A DNA stretch of 64,000 bases from Pseudoramibacter porci (GTDB lineage: Bacteria > Bacillota > Clostridia > Eubacteriales > Eubacteriaceae), in contig NZ_VUMO01000006.1 in the NCBI RefSeq assembly GCF_009696145.1, positions 1 through 64,000 of the forward strand. Reading direction: 5' to 3'. Under the pieces are notes generated by a model. That model was not told where the DNA came from, did not search any database, and worked only from the letters and a program-made list of their open reading frames with translations. Both the position numbers and the translations under genes were made by a program. Positions 8,567 through 17,876 of the stretch are shown here, in pieces. Each line of letters begins with the position of its first letter. Position 1 is the first letter of the stretch.

Positions 8567-10945
8567 ATGAATGAAAAATGTATCAATGTTTTAGAATATC
8601 CTAAAATTTTAAATCAGCTGGCGGATTGCTGTGTCACGGAAGCGGGTAAGGCATTTGCTTTACAATTAGAACCGCTGACTCAGTTTGACGACATTACTAA
8701 AGCACTTGATGAAACAGAAGAAGCAGTTAATATGTCGCTTAGAAATGGTCGGCCTCCGCTTACCCGAACCAACAACATTTTGCATATACTGCAGTTGGCA
8801 GAAATCGGATCTGTATTGGATATGAGCTCACTGCTCGAGATCGCTTCAACACTTCGTCTTACAAAAGATTTGATCGATTATTACGATAAAGATATTGAAA
8901 AGCAGAGCCTGCACCAATTAGTGCCATTCTTCGAAGCTCTTGATGATTGCTTAGATTTAGAAAGAGAAATCTCAAAAAAAATTATCGGTCCTAATGAAAT
9001 GGCCGATAATGCAACACCAAAATTGGCCAGCATTCGTCGCGAAATCATTGCCAAAAACAATCAGATATCTGATAAATTAAACCGCATTGTGACGTCTTCT
9101 AGTTATGAAAGCATCTTGCAGGATCGGTTAGTTACGGTTCGGGATAATCGTTATGTTATTCCAGTCAAGCAGGAGTATCGCAATCGCATCCCAGGAATTG
9201 TTTTGGACAAATCGTCAACGGGCTCTACCGTTTTCATCGAGCCGCTGTCCGTTATTAATTTAAACAATGATCTTAAATTATTAAGAGCAGAAGAAGAAAA
9301 AGAGATCTTTGCGATTTTGGAAAATTTAACGGGAAAAGTTGGTGCCTACCACGCTGTTATTGAACGTGATTTTAATATGATCTCAAGATTAGATTTCACT
9401 TTTGCGAAGGCGGGATATGCCTTATCAAGTGGCAGTGTGCGTGTAAAAATTAATCCTGGCGGCGCGATTTCCTTATTCAATGCGAAACATCCTCTTTTAG
9501 ATCCGAAGAAGGCTGTAGCGAGTGATATTGTATTTCGACCGGATATTAAGGTCGTTGTCATTACTGGCCCCAACACAGGCGGCAAAACGGTTACACTCAA
9601 AACGATTGGGTTATTGACACTTATGATCCAATCCGGTCTGTTTGTACCCGTTAAAGAAGGCAGTTCTACTGGTATTTTTCAAAACGTTTTTGCAGATATC
9701 GGGGATGAGCAGAGCATTGAACAATCTCTTTCGACTTTTTCAGCACATATGCAAAACATTGTTTATTTTATGGCACAGGCTAAAAAAGGTGATCTTGTTC
9801 TTTTTGATGAACTTGGCGCAGGAACGGATCCAACAGAAGGTGCGGCCCTAGCCATTGCTCTGTTGAATGAACTATTTAGGCGAGATATTGTTACAGTCGC
9901 AACGACGCATTATTCTGAACTCAAAGAATATGCGTTAACGACGCCGGGAATCATCAATGCATCTGTAGAATTTGATGTTAAAACTTTAAAACCAACATAC
10001 CGCCTGATTATTGGCATTCCAGGAAAATCTAACGCTTTTGAAATAGCGAAGCGATTGGGATTGAATGATCAGATCATTTCTGAAGCGAGACATTTCATTA
10101 ATTCGGGTTCCGTTAGATTTGAAAAGACATTAGATCTAATCGATGAAAAGAGAAAAGAAATGGAAGCAGCGCTGCAAAAAGCTGAACAAAAAGAACGGAC
10201 AGCCGAAGAAAAAATAAGAAGTGCTGAAGAAAAAGCAAGTGATGTATATCAAAAGAGGGACGCAATTATAAGACAGGCCCATCAAGAAGCGGAGTCTATC
10301 GTTGAAAGAACAAAAGCTCAGTCTGAATCGATTTATCAGGAAATTCGAGCGATTCAGGAAAACACGATGGCATCGATTGATAATAAGAAATTAGAGTCGC
10401 TTCGAAAAGAAATTAATCGTCAGGCTCAGTTATCAAAGAAGCAAATTCAAAAAGATCAGCAGAAAAATTACAAAAAGAAAAAAGCAAATCTTCGAACATT
10501 AAGTAAAGGCGATGTTGTTTTTGTTGATAGCTTAAAAAAAGAAGGAGAAATCCTCGAAATAAAACCGGATGAAAAGAAAGCAATGGTTCAAATTGGCCCA
10601 ATGAAACTCCAGGTTAAAACAAGCCAGCTTTCACAAATTCAACATTATGAGAAGAAAAATGAAAGAAAGCATAAAAAAATTAATTCAGCTGATTGTCATA
10701 AGATGAGCAACAGACTAGACCTAAGAGGGATGACGGGAGACGAAGCAAGATATGCTGTTGAGAAATTTCTTTCAGATGCAGTCGTATCGAACACAAATCA
10801 TTTAACGATTATTCACGGCAAGGGAACTGGTGTCTTACAAAAAGTAGTACAGAATTATCTCAAACACACGTCTATTGTCAAGTCTTTTCGCTTTGGCAAT
10901 CCTTCGGAAGGGGGAACAGGTGCAACTATTGTTGAGCTAAAATAA
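8567..10945 (+). CDS. mutS2: Endonuclease MutS2
   Basis: MutS2 (792 aa) is a MutS paralogue without mismatch-recognition domains. In Bacillus it senses collided ribosomes, and in other bacteria it suppresses recombination. The core and clamp domains fill residues 1-320, the Walker A GPNTGGKT is near 333-340, and the ABC signature STFSAHM and Walker B LFDELGAGTD follow. A long charged coiled coil (about 515-640) leads to a C-terminal Smr nuclease domain containing LDLRGM and HGKGTG. The gene follows the U32 gene after 3 bases. Confidence 0.95.
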   Translation: MNEKCINVLEYPKILNQLADCCVTEAGKAFALQLEPLTQFDDITKALDETEEAVNMSLRNGRPPLTRTNNILHILQLAEIGSVLDMSSLLEIASTLRLTKDLIDYYDKDIEKQSLHQLVPFFEALDDCLDLEREISKKIIGPNEMADNATPKLASIRREIIAKNNQISDKLNRIVTSSSYESILQDRLVTVRDNRYVIPVKQEYRNRIPGIVLDKSSTGSTVFIEPLSVINLNNDLKLLRAEEEKEIFAILENLTGKVGAYHAVIERDFNMISRLDFTFAKAGYALSSGSVRVKINPGGAISLFNAKHPLLDPKKAVASDIVFRPDIKVVVITGPNTGGKTVTLKTIGLLTLMIQSGLFVPVKEGSSTGIFQNVFADIGDEQSIEQSLSTFSAHMQNIVYFMAQAKKGDLVLFDELGAGTDPTEGAALAIALLNELFRRDIVTVATTHYSELKEYALTTPGIINASVEFDVKTLKPTYRLIIGIPGKSNAFEIAKRLGLNDQIISEARHFINSGSVRFEKTLDLIDEKRKEMEAALQKAEQKERTAEEKIRSAEEKASDVYQKRDAIIRQAHQEAESIVERTKAQSESIYQEIRAIQENTMASIDNKKLESLRKEINRQAQLSKKQIQKDQQKNYKKKKANLRTLSKGDVVFVDSLKKEGEILEIKPDEKKAMVQIGPMKLQVKTSQLSQIQHYEKKNERKHKKINSADCHKMSNRLDLRGMTGDEARYAVEKFLSDAVVSNTNHLTIIHGKGTGVLQKVVQNYLKHTSIVKSFRFGNPSEGGTGATIVELK

Positions 10946-11004
10946 TAAATATTTAAGCAATCTTTATTAAAATAAAATGCATTAAAGAAAAAAGAGGAGT
11001 GTAT

Positions 11005-11418
11005 ATGGAAAAACGGGATTTCAATCAAGAAGATGTTGCCAGACGAATTCGCAAATCGGGATTACGTGCGACGTTCCAGCGCACGATATTGCTTAAAATT
11101 ATTCTTGATTCAAACCGTCATCCCACGGCAGAAATGCTCATGAGAAAAGTTAACGAACAAGGTTTGCATTTATCGATGGGAACCATATACAATACGTTAG
11201 ACCGTTTTGAAGAGCATGGCTTAATTACACGCGTACATGATGAAAATGATGTAATGAGATACGATGGCAATACGGATTTTCACATTCATTTGGTTGATCA
11301 CGATCACATTGATGATCTGTTTGATGCGGAATTGGAAAATGTGATTCGGAAAAGATTGTCAAATAAGTTGCCAGATAATATGCAAAATGCGAAAATAGAA
11401 GTAACTTTGTATAAATAA
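11005..11418 (+). CDS. Fur/PerR-family transcriptional regulator lacking all cysteines
   Basis: A 137-aa regulator of the Fur superfamily. The N-terminal winged helix covers about residues 5-80 (RATFQRTILLKII, HPTAEMLM, STIYNTL-like SMGTIYNTL). The dimerisation half keeps a His/Asp-rich regulatory metal-site segment (DFHIHLVDHDHIDD), but no cysteine occurs anywhere, so the usual structural Zn(Cys)4 site is absent. GGAG at 10996-10999 favours ATG 11005; an in-frame GTG at 10999 overlaps it. The cyclophilin gene follows after 14 bases with its own RBS. The inducer is unknown; PerR-like peroxide sensing is only one possibility. Confidence 0.85.
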   Translation: MEKRDFNQEDVARRIRKSGLRATFQRTILLKIILDSNRHPTAEMLMRKVNEQGLHLSMGTIYNTLDRFEEHGLITRVHDENDVMRYDGNTDFHIHLVDHDHIDDLFDAELENVIRKRLSNKLPDNMQNAKIEVTLYK

Positions 11419-11432
11419 TTAGAGGAGAAAAT

Positions 11433-11927
11433 ATGAGCGAATTAATTCATATTAAAATTGAAATGGAAAATGGTGGTACAATCCGAGCAGAGTTGTATCC
11501 GGAAATTGCGCCAGTTACGGTTGAAAATTTCGTAAAATTGGTTAAAGATCAATTTTATGATGGCCTGATTTTCCATCGCGTTATTCCAGGATTTATGATC
11601 CAGGGTGGTGACCCAGAGGGAAATGGAATGGGCGGACCGGGATATGGCATTAAAGGCGAGTTTTTATCTAATGGATTTAAAAACGATTTAAAACACACAC
11701 GCGGCGTGTTATCCATGGCGAGAGCAATGGATCCGAATTCTGCTGGATCGCAATTTTTTATCATGGTTGCCGATGCGCCGCATTTAGATGGCGACTATGC
11801 TGGTTTTGGAAAAGTTACTGAGGGAATGGATGTTGTCGATCAGATTGTCTCTGCTGAAAGAGACATGTGGGATAAACCTTTGGAAGATCAAAAAATCGCA
11901 ACCATTCGAATCGAAGAAGCTGAGTAA
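11433..11927 (+). CDS. ppiB: Cyclophilin-type peptidyl-prolyl cis-trans isomerase
   Basis: Cytosolic cyclophilin of 164 aa that catalyses proline isomerisation during folding. It has the family core FHRVIPGFMIQGGDPEGNG, with catalytic-site Arg, Phe, Met and Gln, followed by SMARAMDPNSAGSQFFI and HLDGDYAGFGKV. There is no signal peptide. A good AGAGGAG precedes ATG, and a strong terminator follows, ending the unit with the Fur-like gene. Confidence 0.95.
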   Translation: MSELIHIKIEMENGGTIRAELYPEIAPVTVENFVKLVKDQFYDGLIFHRVIPGFMIQGGDPEGNGMGGPGYGIKGEFLSNGFKNDLKHTRGVLSMARAMDPNSAGSQFFIMVADAPHLDGDYAGFGKVTEGMDVVDQIVSAERDMWDKPLEDQKIATIRIEEAE

Positions 11928-11933
11928 TTTTAG

Positions 11934-11962
11934 ACCGAAGGATGAAAATCCTTCGGTTTTTT
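11934..11962 (+). terminator. Intrinsic terminator after ppiB
   Basis: A perfect 10-bp stem ACCGAAGGAT/ATCCTTCGGT with a GAAA tetraloop is followed by six Ts. Confidence 0.9.
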
Positions 11963-11964
11963 AG

Positions 11965-11993
11965 TTGAATCGACAGTATATTTTAGATAAAAT
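11965..11993 (+). promoter_or_regulatory. Sigma-A-type promoter of the ornithine carbamoyltransferase gene
   Basis: TTGAAT (11965-11970) and TAAAAT (11988-11993) are separated by 17 bases. They lie just after the ppiB terminator and about 40 bases before the start codon. Confidence 0.6.
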
Positions 11994-12032
11994 GAAAATA
12001 GTCTAAAAACTATAGAATGTGAGGCAATATCA

Positions 12033-13052
12033 TTGAATCTCTATCATAGAAATTTTTTAACTTTGCGTGATTTTTCACCAGATGAAATTACATTTTTAAT
12101 TGATTATGCGGCGGCGCTAAAAGAAAAAAAACGGAAGGGCATTCGAGGACATTTATTGGAAGGCAAAAATATTGTCAGTATTTTTGAAAAAACCTCAACT
12201 AGAACGCGGTGCTCCTTTGAAGTAGGCGCGTTCGATGAAGGCGCCAATGTGACTTATTTGACCAATAGCCAAATGGGGAAAAAGGAGTCGATTGAAGATA
12301 CGGCGAAAGTATTAGGACGTTTTTATGACGGCATTGCATTTAGAGGATTCTCACAAGATACAGTTGAAGCATTGGCTGAATTTTCTGGTGTTCCGGTGTG
12401 GAACGGTCTGACAGATACATACCATCCAACACAAATTTTAGCGGATATGTTGACAATTAGGGAAAACTTTGGCGAATTATCAGGGAAGAAACTTGTTTTT
12501 GTTGGTGATGCTCGAAATAATATGGGAAATTCGCTGATGATTGGCTGTGCAAAATTAGGCATGCACTTTGTAGCTTTAGCCCCTAAAACGCTGTTTCCTG
12601 ACGAAGAATTAGTTGCTTCCATGGAAAAGGTAGCTGAGGAAACAAAAGGCTCGATCACGCTAACGGATAATATTGATGAGGCTGTTCAAAATGCGGATGT
12701 GATTTATACGGACGTATGGGTATCAATGGGTGAAGAAGCGAAAACGGCAGAACGCATTGCTTTATTAAAAGATTACCAAGTTAATGAAGAAATGATCAAT
12801 AAAACCAATAATCCGAATACGATCTTTCTGCATTGTTTGCCGGCCTTTCACGATTTAAATACGAAGGTTGCTAAAGAAGTTCATGAAAAATATGGCTTGA
12901 CGGAAATGGAAGTAAGTGATCAGGTTTTCAGAGCACCGTACTCAAAAGTATTTAATGAAGCTGAAAATCGTATGCACGCCATTAAGGCTGTTATGTGTGC
13001 GACTTTGGCAGAAAACAAAGTAGACGACAAGGGAAAGCCGATCGTTGAATAG
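12033..13052 (+). CDS. argF: Ornithine carbamoyltransferase
   Basis: Converts ornithine and carbamoyl phosphate to citrulline, or the reverse in arginine fermentation. The carbamoyl-phosphate loop STRTR is near residues 55-59, HPTQ near 134 and HCLPAFHD near 266-273. It uses a TTG start with GAGG 8 nt upstream. The 339-aa length and the surrounding residues resemble both anabolic ArgF and catabolic ArcB. No other arginine or arginine-deiminase gene is nearby, so the direction is not settled. The phosphohexomutase gene follows after 12 bases. Confidence 0.93.
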   Translation: MNLYHRNFLTLRDFSPDEITFLIDYAAALKEKKRKGIRGHLLEGKNIVSIFEKTSTRTRCSFEVGAFDEGANVTYLTNSQMGKKESIEDTAKVLGRFYDGIAFRGFSQDTVEALAEFSGVPVWNGLTDTYHPTQILADMLTIRENFGELSGKKLVFVGDARNNMGNSLMIGCAKLGMHFVALAPKTLFPDEELVASMEKVAEETKGSITLTDNIDEAVQNADVIYTDVWVSMGEEAKTAERIALLKDYQVNEEMINKTNNPNTIFLHCLPAFHDLNTKVAKEVHEKYGLTEMEVSDQVFRAPYSKVFNEAENRMHAIKAVMCATLAENKVDDKGKPIVE

Positions 13053-13064
13053 AGAGGAATTGAG

Positions 13065-14549
13065 ATGATATTAAGAGGAATCGTTGAGCTCCAGAATGGA
13101 ACAGATGTACGTGGTGTTGCGGCTAAAGGTGTTCCGGGAGAAGAAATTAATTTAGACGACAATAAGACGATGAAAATCGTCTATACCTTTGCGGAACGAA
13201 TTAAAAAACAAACCGGTAAGCAACATATTAAATTAGCAATTGGGAGAGACAGCCGCGTCTCCGGCGAATTTTTGGCACAGGCAGCTTGTGTGGGTGCAGT
13301 TTGTTCAGGTGCGGTTGTGTACGACTGTGGATTGGCGACAACGCCCGCAATGTTTATGACGACGGTAGATCCGTATTTAAAATGCGACGGCGCTGTAATG
13401 ATTACGGCCAGCCATCTGCCAGCAAATCGCAATGGTATTAAATTCTTTACACGGCGCGGCGGAATTGAAAAGAACGAATTGACAAGTTTATTAAAAGAAG
13501 CAGAAGAAATAGAAACTTCTTTTTTGGGCGGCAAACGCATTCCATCTGATTTTTTAAAGGCTTATGCGGCAAATATTGTTGGCATTATTCGCTCTGAAAC
13601 GAAAGAAATCAAACCGCTTGAAGGACTTCACATCGTTGTAGATGCTGGTAATGGCGCTGGTGGTTTTTTCGTTGACGATGTTTTAAAACCATTGGGCGCA
13701 GAAACAAAGGGATCTCAATTTTTAAATCCAGACGGTCATTTCCCGAATCATATTCCAAATCCGGAAAATGCAGAAGCAATGGCTTCGGCGGTTAAAATGG
13801 TTCATAACAGTCACGCAGATATGGGCATTATCTTTGATACAGATGTGGATCGCAGTGCTATCATCGACGAAAAGGGAGACCCCATTAATCGCAATGCGTT
13901 TATTGCTTTTATTTCTAAGATTGTTCTCAAAAAATATCCTAATTCAACGATCGTGACAGACTCAGTTACCTCTACAGGATTGACCAAATTCATTGAGCAA
14001 CATGGCGGTCACCATCTTCGCTTTAAAAGAGGATATCGAAATGTCATTAACGAAGCCATTCGATTGAATAAGTCCGGTGAACCCGCATATTTGGCTATGG
14101 AAACGAGCGGACACGGGGCACTGAAAGACAATTATTTTTTAGATGACGGTGCTTATCTGGCGACACTGGCATTGATCGAACTGTACCACCTGAAAAAAGA
14201 AGGCAAAACGCTATCAACTTTTGTCGATGATTTAGAAGAACCAGCGGAATCATTAGAGGTGCGTTATCATATTAACAGTGATCACTTTAGAAAACTTGGA
14301 GAGAAGATATTAGAGGACTTTAAGGCTTTCGCTGAAGATCAGGAAGGCTGGACACTGGTTCAGCCCAATTATGAAGGGGTTCGAATCGCATGTGATGCAG
14401 ACCACGGAAACGGATGGGTTCTGATGCGACTAAGTCTTCATGAGCCTAAGATGCCGACAAATATTGAATCAGATACGATTGGAGGGTGTCAGATTATTTT
14501 GGAAAAGGTTGATGCGTTTTTGAAGAAATACAACGAAATAGAAAAATAA
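13065..14549 (+). CDS. Phosphomannomutase/phosphoglucomutase
   Basis: Alpha-D-phosphohexomutase (494 aa) that moves phosphate between the C1 and C6 positions of hexoses. The phosphoserine loop reads TASHLPANRNGIK (serine near residue 115), the metal-binding loop DTDVDRS is near 258, the sugar-specificity loop is MET-SGHG (AMETSGHGA), and a C-terminal phosphate-binding domain follows. The variant loop TASHLP in place of TASHNP is common in a clostridial subgroup. It shares a transcript with argF by spacing (12 bases). Glucose versus mannose preference cannot be read. Confidence 0.9.
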   Translation: MILRGIVELQNGTDVRGVAAKGVPGEEINLDDNKTMKIVYTFAERIKKQTGKQHIKLAIGRDSRVSGEFLAQAACVGAVCSGAVVYDCGLATTPAMFMTTVDPYLKCDGAVMITASHLPANRNGIKFFTRRGGIEKNELTSLLKEAEEIETSFLGGKRIPSDFLKAYAANIVGIIRSETKEIKPLEGLHIVVDAGNGAGGFFVDDVLKPLGAETKGSQFLNPDGHFPNHIPNPENAEAMASAVKMVHNSHADMGIIFDTDVDRSAIIDEKGDPINRNAFIAFISKIVLKKYPNSTIVTDSVTSTGLTKFIEQHGGHHLRFKRGYRNVINEAIRLNKSGEPAYLAMETSGHGALKDNYFLDDGAYLATLALIELYHLKKEGKTLSTFVDDLEEPAESLEVRYHINSDHFRKLGEKILEDFKAFAEDQEGWTLVQPNYEGVRIACDADHGNGWVLMRLSLHEPKMPTNIESDTIGGCQIILEKVDAFLKKYNEIEK

Positions 14550-14569
14550 AATTTGCTTTCACAAAAAAT

Positions 14570-14610
14570 AATAACGTCAGTAAGTCATTGACCTGCTGAC
14601 GTTATTTTTA
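14570..14610. terminator. Bidirectional terminator between phosphohexomutase and degV
   Basis: An 11-bp stem AATAACGTCAG/CTGACGTTATT is flanked by A and T runs on the two sides, so it can serve both converging genes. Confidence 0.85.
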
Positions 14611-14628
14611 TAATAAATAACGATTGAT

Positions 14629-15492
14629 TTAAAAGGCTACAACAATGCCACCTTGGTCAGCATATACTGTTCCAAGGCCGCCTGATTCCAAAATAAGTAT
14701 ATTTTTAAAACGAATTCCCGTTTTCTCCACGGCATCTCTAAGTTTTAACGCTGTTTCTGGCGCGTTAACATGCGTGATAGCGAGATTTTTTGTCTGGGGG
14801 CTTTCCGCTTCACTTGCAATAATTTTAGCTAAGGAAAACAAGGCCTTTTTATGCCCACGGCATTTTTCTTTTAATTCAATTTCACCATCAACCCCTTTCA
14901 TAATAGGGTTGATTTTTAATAATTTACCGACAAGCGCAACAGTATGCTTGATACGTCCATTTTTTACTAAATTATCAAAGGAATTTAAAATAAAGTAAGT
15001 TGACATGTGTGTGATATAATCACGGACCATATGAAACAAATCATCGGGCTCAAAGCCACGTTTAAGCATTTCGATAATATAAAGTACTGTTAGATCTTCA
15101 CCGCTGACGGCAGAGCGCGAGTCAAAAACATATACATTTTCTCCGAATCCTTTTTCTTCTGCCATGGATTTTGCCAGGCAAGCGGAATTATAGGAACCGC
15201 TCAGTTTACTAGAAATGGTAACAACAAAATTCACAGCACTTGGATCCATTTCGTCAAAAAAAGATTGGGGCGAAGGACAAGCTGTTTGTACCTTATTTTT
15301 TGCCAGATGCATGCGGTCAATTAATTCAGATCGATTGAGACGCTCGTCAACGAGTTCATCGTCGTCGATGTAAATTTTAAAAGGGACGCGTGTCATTGTG
15401 ATGTGGGGATGATCAGACTGAAGGGCAACTTCGGAACAACTATCCATAATAATCCGAACTGGATAATCAGGCAATGAGTGAGTGACTGTCAT
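14629..15492 (-). CDS. DegV family fatty-acid-binding protein
   Basis: A 287-aa DegV/FakB-type protein. Relatives bind a fatty acid and present it to the kinase FakA for incorporation into phospholipid. The DegV two-domain fold is supported by MDSCSEV near the N-terminus, TMTRVPFKIYIDD, the TACPSPQSF segment, the lipid-contact loop SSKLSGSYNSA, and the C-terminal ITHVNAPE-x-A region. No fakA gene is visible here, and many genomes carry several scattered degV genes. It lies 30 bases downstream of proA on the same strand. Confidence 0.88.
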   Translation of the reverse strand: MTVTHSLPDYPVRIIMDSCSEVALQSDHPHITMTRVPFKIYIDDDELVDERLNRSELIDRMHLAKNKVQTACPSPQSFFDEMDPSAVNFVVTISSKLSGSYNSACLAKSMAEEKGFGENVYVFDSRSAVSGEDLTVLYIIEMLKRGFEPDDLFHMVRDYITHMSTYFILNSFDNLVKNGRIKHTVALVGKLLKINPIMKGVDGEIELKEKCRGHKKALFSLAKIIASEAESPQTKNLAITHVNAPETALKLRDAVEKTGIRFKNILILESGGLGTVYADQGGIVVAF

Positions 15493-15522
15493 AAAAATCT
15501 CCTATAGATAATGATGCAATTG

Positions 15523-16827
15523 TTAAAGGGGACAGTCTTGTTTTAATGGCTGATGTGTGTAGTGGGCGGAGCCATTTACGTAGTCAGAAACAATTTGTCC
15601 GTGGCCAATTAATTTATACTTATAAGTGACTAAGCCTTCCAGTCCGACGGGGCCACGAGCGTGTAATTTTCCTGTGGCAATGCCGACTTCTGCTCCAAAA
15701 CCATATCTAAATCCATCAGCAAAACGCGTTGACGCATTTTGATAGACGCCGGATGAGTCGACTTCTAATAAAAATTTTCGGGCGGTTTCCTCATTTTCAG
15801 TAACGATTGCATCCGTGTGTTTGCTGCTATAGTGGTTAATGTGTCGGATAGCTTCGTCGACACTATCAACCATTTTTATTGATACGATGCGATCGAGATA
15901 TTCAGTATGCCAGTCTGCTTCAGTCGCGGGTTCGCAAGATATAATTTGTTGGATTCGTTCATCTCCGCGAATTGAAATATTCTCTTTCTCAAGAGATTGT
16001 TTCAAAGATTGAATGAACGATTTTGGAAGATCGCGGTGCAGCAAAAAAGTTTCGGCGGCATTACAAACGGATACAGACTGTGCTTTAGAATCTACAGCGA
16101 TGCGAATCGCTTTTTTGAGATCAGCATCTCTATCTATATAAACATGACAAATGCCTTCAGAGTGCCCCATGACAGGAATAGAGGTATGATCCATGATGTA
16201 TTGAACGAAATGATTAGATCCTCGCGGTATGATTAAATCAATTGTTTCCCGCTGCTTCAGCATTTCATTGACATCGTCGCGAGATTCTAAATTTTGGATC
16301 CATCCGGATGGGATACCTGCTTCTTCTGTAGCTTTACGGATCAGCTGATATAAAAATTGATTGGTTTTTAAAGCTTCATGGCCACCTTTAAGCAGGACTG
16401 CATTGCCTGATTTTAAACATAAAGAAGAAATTTGGATAAAAGCATCTGGACGAGATTCAAAGATGACGCCAATCACTCCGATGGGACAGGTAACACGGTA
16501 TAGATCTAACCCGTTGTCTAATTCGGTTGCCATTTGCGTGACACCGACAGGATCAGGCAATGCAATTAAATCTTCAATGCCTTTTATCGCATCCGTAAGC
16601 TTTTGAGGACTTAATTTTAAACGTTTGTGCAACGGTGCAGCGAGATGTTCGGCCTCTGCGCGGTCCAAATCTTCTTGATTGACGGCTTGAAGCTGATCAA
16701 CATTTTCTTTTATATATTTGATGATGTTTTGTAAAGCGCGGTTTCGTGTTTCGACATCGACGGCAGCAAGCGTAAAAGCAGCTTGACTGGCTTTTTTACT
16801 TTTTTCCATTATTGAAATTTCATTCAT
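15523..16827 (-). CDS. proA: Gamma-glutamyl phosphate reductase
   Basis: Second enzyme of proline synthesis: reduces gamma-glutamyl phosphate to glutamate-5-semialdehyde with NADPH. The 434-aa ALDH-fold protein has the catalytic cysteine in the VCNAAET motif and the family signature near FRYGFGAEVGIATGKLHARGPVG. A strong AGGGGAG precedes the start. No proB is present in the window, while proC lies far away at about 39.3-40.1 kb, so the proline genes are dispersed. Confidence 0.95.
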   Translation of the reverse strand: MNEISIMEKSKKASQAAFTLAAVDVETRNRALQNIIKYIKENVDQLQAVNQEDLDRAEAEHLAAPLHKRLKLSPQKLTDAIKGIEDLIALPDPVGVTQMATELDNGLDLYRVTCPIGVIGVIFESRPDAFIQISSLCLKSGNAVLLKGGHEALKTNQFLYQLIRKATEEAGIPSGWIQNLESRDDVNEMLKQRETIDLIIPRGSNHFVQYIMDHTSIPVMGHSEGICHVYIDRDADLKKAIRIAVDSKAQSVSVCNAAETFLLHRDLPKSFIQSLKQSLEKENISIRGDERIQQIISCEPATEADWHTEYLDRIVSIKMVDSVDEAIRHINHYSSKHTDAIVTENEETARKFLLEVDSSGVYQNASTRFADGFRYGFGAEVGIATGKLHARGPVGLEGLVTYKYKLIGHGQIVSDYVNGSAHYTHQPLKQDCPL

Positions 16828-16849
16828 GATAGCTCCCCTTTAATGATGA

Positions 16850-17011
16850 TTAAATATAACTAAACCCGTACATAACAACCATACCGATAACGAGAGCGAT
16901 AATCAAAATAATTGCTCCGACGCGATGCCAAGGTTTAATGGTTTGATGAACTGGCAGACTACGATCTGTATCGTTTCTTTTTTTCTTTTTTCTATTTTTT
17001 GTTTTTGACAT
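16850..17011 (-). CDS. 53-aa basic single-pass membrane miniprotein, function unknown
   Basis: This short gene lies between proA and the YjbQ-like gene on the same strand. The product starts with a lysine/arginine-rich cytosolic stretch (MSKTKNRKKKKRN) and ends in a helix of about 20 hydrophobic residues (VGAIILIIALVIGMVVMYGF). A GAGG sits 5 nt before its ATG, spacing to both neighbours is short, and the composition is strongly coding-like. Similar tiny basic/TM proteins are common in Firmicutes, but I cannot name a family with confidence. Confidence 0.7.
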   Translation of the reverse strand: MSKTKNRKKKKRNDTDRSLPVHQTIKPWHRVGAIILIIALVIGMVVMYGFSYI

Positions 17012-17025
17012 TTTTACCTCGAGAA

Positions 17026-17649
17026 CTATTGATTATTTTCTTTTTTCTGTTTCTTTGCCTGTGGCTTCATGTGATCTTTTAAAATAGATTCTCCATTATT
17101 ATTAAAGTACTCCGGATGTTGCTCACGATATTCGCGGCGCATTTCTTCGATCATTCTCTTTTCTTCTTCGGCAGCTTTACGTTCTTCTTCTATGACTTTT
17201 GTATTATAATCTTTTAATAGTTGAGAACCGATGGCTTTTTCGCCAGGCGAAAGGATTGAACCGACGTGTGAGATAAAAATCATGCGATCTTTTTTAGGCC
17301 CGCCAAAGTCAGCGGCAAAAATACCTTGGTGAAGTCCAAGAACAAGTGTTCCTTCGTGAACTGTCAAACGCATCGATTGTCCGACCATCGCAGCTTTAAT
17401 CCCAGGTGTTGACGGTCCAGTGTATTGCATACCGTTGAATCGAGGAAACGCGTGGTCCAAGGCCTTCAAATAATCCTTAATCATATCTTTATTCTTTGGA
17501 TCCGCGAGAGTGATACCAACGCTGCTTTCTGGTGTTTGCAGTAATACTTCACCGTCACGAATGCGTTCGGATTCGACGTAATCGACAACTTGTGATGTTA
17601 TATTTGCCATGTCTTCAAATTGTTCTGAAGAAAATTTTATAATTTTCAT
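17026..17649 (-). CDS. YjbQ/UPF0047-like protein with a charged C-terminal extension
   Basis: The first 140 residues follow the UPF0047 (YjbQ) pattern: an N-terminal TSQ strand, a central LLQTPESSVGITL, then GQSMRLTVHEGTLVLGLHQGIFAADFGGPKKDRMIFI. Some family members have weak thiamine-phosphate synthase activity; the native role is unclear. The conserved H(T/S)TA motif of canonical members reads TPESS here, so a usual histidine is missing. Residues 145-207 form a highly charged helical extension (EEERKAAEEEKRM) not typical of the family. First gene of the minus-strand group. Confidence 0.65.
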   Translation of the reverse strand: MKIIKFSSEQFEDMANITSQVVDYVESERIRDGEVLLQTPESSVGITLADPKNKDMIKDYLKALDHAFPRFNGMQYTGPSTPGIKAAMVGQSMRLTVHEGTLVLGLHQGIFAADFGGPKKDRMIFISHVGSILSPGEKAIGSQLLKDYNTKVIEEERKAAEEEKRMIEEMRREYREQHPEYFNNNGESILKDHMKPQAKKQKKENNQ

Positions 17650-17669
17650 AAAAACCTCACTAAAAGTAC

Positions 17670-17698
17670 TTGATTTTCTTGTGACCTTATTCTATAAT
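17670..17698 (+). promoter_or_regulatory. Promoter of tRNA-Pro
   Basis: TTGATT (17670-17675), a 17-base spacer and TATAAT (17693-17698) lie 28 bases before the mature tRNA 5' end. Confidence 0.75.
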
Positions 17699-17726
17699 AA
17701 ACATCGTTGATTTGCAAATCACACAT

Positions 17727-17803
17727 CGGGGTGTGGCTCAGCTTGGTAGAGCGCATGGTTCGGGACCATGAGGCCGGAGGTTCAAATCCTCTCACTCCGA
17801 CCA
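17727..17803 (+). tRNA. tRNA-Pro (anticodon CGG)
   Basis: A full cloverleaf is seen. The acceptor stem CGGGGTG pairs with CACTCCG, the anticodon stem is CATGG/CCATG with loop TTCGGGA, the T-loop is TTCAAAT, and CCA is encoded. The anticodon CGG reads CCG. Confidence 0.95.
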
Positions 17804-17815
17804 TTTGATAATTAG

Positions 17816-17850
17816 CTGCTGAGCATATTAGAAAGCTCAGCAGTTTTTTT
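17816..17850 (+). terminator. Terminator after tRNA-Pro
   Basis: A 9-bp stem CTGCTGAGC/GCTCAGCAG is followed by seven Ts. Confidence 0.88.
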
Positions 17851-17876
17851 GATTTAAAAAGAACAGGAGCAGAGAA

